Shown piece after piece: positions 21,422 through 22,985 of a stretch of 22,985 nt of DNA; within the stretch, counting starts at the first letter, position 1; the number at the start of each line of letters is the position of its first letter. The notes beneath the pieces were generated by a model, which was not told where the DNA came from, made no database searches, and was given only the letters and a program-made list of their open reading frames with translations. The translations under genes and the position numbers were made by a program. The stretch is from the NCBI GenBank assembly GCA_000697455.1, contig JNET01032647.1, positions 1 through 22,985 of the forward strand, written 5' to 3'. This stretch comes from Basidiobolus heterosporus B8920. Taxonomy: Eukaryota; Basidiobolomycota; Basidiobolomycetes; Basidiobolales; Basidiobolaceae.

Positions 21422-22425
21422 GTCACTGCATCACTAGAGTTAAATACTAAACATACCATACTTTCATTGCATCTCACTCATTGATTTATTAGTAATTACT
21501 ATGATTTCTTCGTAAACCTATACCCATTGGTTTCAGATCAATATCAATAAATGCTCCCCACAGAAATATAGCCTATACAATATCAGATATGATTGTATCA
21601 GAACTGCGCCAGGCGAAGGGAACGCCTTGCGATTTATATGTTGGTGCGTTTAATCACATGCGTGGAGCAATCATTCATACCTTGGCGATTTCGGCCCGTA
21701 CACACCGAGACGGTGGATGGGCAGAAAACAAGCAAATCAAGAGCTCTTGCAAGAGGTGCCTTTAACCTAACCCTAGATCCTCGCAAAACTATATTTTGCA
21801 TGATTGGGGAAAGATAGACCTCTGATTGGTGTCCGTCCAAAATAGGAAAGGTGGAGAATGTAGCCAAGTCACTAGAACGGATGGGTTGCACTGATAGTGT
21901 GACATCTCAGTGAAATATAAATCAATGCAAACAGTCGATTCACAGAATGTGCATCAGCGATGCTTTAATCAAAAGTCAATCAGAAAGGCTACTCTGCGTT
22001 ACGTACCTAAGCTATCTTGGTCGAAAAATGAGCCTTGTTGCGATCCACAATTTAAAATAGATATCGGTGTATCACAAGAACTTGCGATGGTTTATGATAA
22101 CGTACAACATAAGACATGTATATATACGAAGCCTGATGAGAGGTTGATTAGCCAATAGGAGGCTGGTATTGTGATTTTTTCCTTTGCTAGCAATACAATC
22201 TCATATTCGGATATTAAGAGTCCCTAAACTGACCAAATCATTGGTCGGTAATATATCTATTTACTCAAATTAACTTTTATAAATTCTCTCCTTATAATTG
22301 TTTCAAACTTTCGCATATCTGCATCCTAAAGGTGACTACACTGAGAGAAACTTGCCTAGCTTTGCTCAATTACAAACAGAATCGCACTAACTTTGATATA
22401 GTTCCTCGTTGGAGCTTCAGCTAAA
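21422..22425. other. 1-kb intergenic region
   Basis: It contains the EF-Ts 3' flank and the upstream region of the gene starting at 22426. The frames at 21593-21817 and 21910-22158 show no recognisable domain and no splice-supported context. Nothing else is seen. Confidence 0.5.
21546..21551 (+). terminator. Poly(A) signal AATAAA of the EF-Ts gene
   Basis: A canonical AATAAA lies about 125 bases after the EF-Ts stop codon at 21421. Confidence 0.55.
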
Positions 22426-22985
22426 ATGCTTGGTTTGGATAACGTCGTTGTCCCAAAAGCAAAAGCAAACGGACCAAGTACAATTCCGTTGGAAGACTAC
22501 TTAAAATGCCTAAACAAGCCTGCTTTACTATTAACTTACTCTTCTTCACAAACAACCTCTATACCTATCATTATGGACATACTATATCATAATACCTCAT
22601 TTCTTACTTTGTGCGGTGCACAGAGTACAGCCACAACAACTTTACGGCTACACGAGCTTATTGTTCCAGAAGACCAGATGTGTTTTTTAAGTTGGATCCA
22701 AGATGTGAGGTCAGCTAAGGCATCTGACGAAACCTGTACAATTCACATGTACAGGGAACAACACACCAACATAGGGACGAATGGTCAGCCAGATTCAAAA
22801 TCGAGTGAGGAAGTGGGAGTCGAGTGGAGTGCTGTGTGTGTAAACGAAGAAGTGATGGTACTGACTGGAACAGTCGAATCAAATCTAGAATCAGAAGCCC
22901 CAGCGGTGTGTGTAAAGACAGTTGAGACAAGAACAGAAATCGTCGAAACGACTACGATGGAACTCCTACAAGAGGCCAAAAGGGA
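22426..22985 (+). CDS. 5' part of an unrecognised gene, possibly a PAS-type sensor protein (partial)
   Basis: A frame from ATG 22426 stays open for 186 codons to the window edge. An in-frame TAG at 22399-22401 and no earlier ATG support this start. The N-terminus has a short Lys/Ala/Pro-rich lead, then DYLKCLNKPALLLTYSS, SIPIIMDILYHNTSFLTLCG and LRLHELIVPEDQMCFLSWI, then a Ser/Glu loop, VEWSAVCVNEEVMVLTGTVE, and a Glu/Thr-rich helix start (TTTMELLQEAKR). The pattern of a 'pal/llt ... NtsF' strand-helix, a variable loop, and 'eWsa...v..vlTG' resembles the PAS-like input domain found before kinase domains in fungal hybrid histidine kinases, but this is judgement by eye. No kinase motif is in the window because the gene runs off the end. 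Confidence 0.55.
   Translation, partial: MLGLDNVVVPKAKANGPSTIPLEDYLKCLNKPALLLTYSSSQTTSIPIIMDILYHNTSFLTLCGAQSTATTTLRLHELIVPEDQMCFLSWIQDVRSAKASDETCTIHMYREQHTNIGTNGQPDSKSSEEVGVEWSAVCVNEEVMVLTGTVESNLESEAPAVCVKTVETRTEIVETTTMELLQEAKR

Noticed and set aside
21593-22158. Frames of 74-85 codons downstream of EF-Ts
   Set aside because: Composition is unlike the real exons here and no homology is recognised.

Overview
The window comes from a fungal nuclear genome. It carries a fungal-type (division 1, class I-III like) chitin synthase, genes with many short introns (53-84 bp, GT...AG, often with a CTAAC/CTAAT/CTTAAT-like branch site), a fungal-type Cdc37, and a nuclear gene for mitochondrial EF-Ts. Base composition is moderately AT-rich. 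Intron density and family content suggest an early-diverging fungus (Mucoromycota/Zoopagomycota grade) rather than a budding yeast, but the species cannot be named from the sequence alone.

Layout. 1-322: possible 3' end of an unrecognised plus-strand gene. 323-1086: leader/intergenic DNA with a possible leader intron. 1087-2995: chitin synthase, not intact. At 2112-2130 and 2996-3014 lie two copies of the 19-bp Tn5 mosaic end (the Nextera adapter), in inverted orientation and exactly bracketing an 865-bp piece. That piece carries the later part of the gene. Part of the catalytic region is missing before it and the C-terminus is missing after it, so this is a library/assembly artefact and linkage across both junctions is unsafe. 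3166-4644 (minus): three-exon gene for an OB-fold + CCCH zinc finger + methyltransferase-like protein. 4692-5511 (plus): weakly defined spliced gene of unknown function, overlapping a tRNA-like hairpin with a perfect Pol III B box. 5656-11513 (minus): five-exon gene for a 1862-residue ankyrin/coiled-coil protein. 11514-13735: intergenic, with short tandem repeats and a TG tract. 13736-15276 (plus): seven-exon NUFIP1-type snoRNP assembly factor. 15597-17279 (minus): intronless glucose-6-phosphate isomerase. 17280-18765: intergenic. 18766-19974 (minus): four-exon Cdc37 ending before the usual C-terminal domain. 20251-21421 (plus): two-exon mitochondrial EF-Ts, divergent from Cdc37 across a 276-bp gap. 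22426-22985 (plus): start of a gene running off the window, possibly a PAS-type sensor.

The genes are mostly housekeeping (cell wall, glycolysis, chaperone, mitochondrial translation, snoRNP assembly) and do not form an obvious pathway cluster. Exon models were joined by hand; in the main multi-exon genes the total length is divisible by three and conserved residues run across the junctions. I found no mobile element, CRISPR array or defence system. The strongest unexpected signal is the adapter pair. The most interesting biology is the OB/CCCH/methyltransferase protein, the large ankyrin protein, the shortened Cdc37 and the tRNA-like element.
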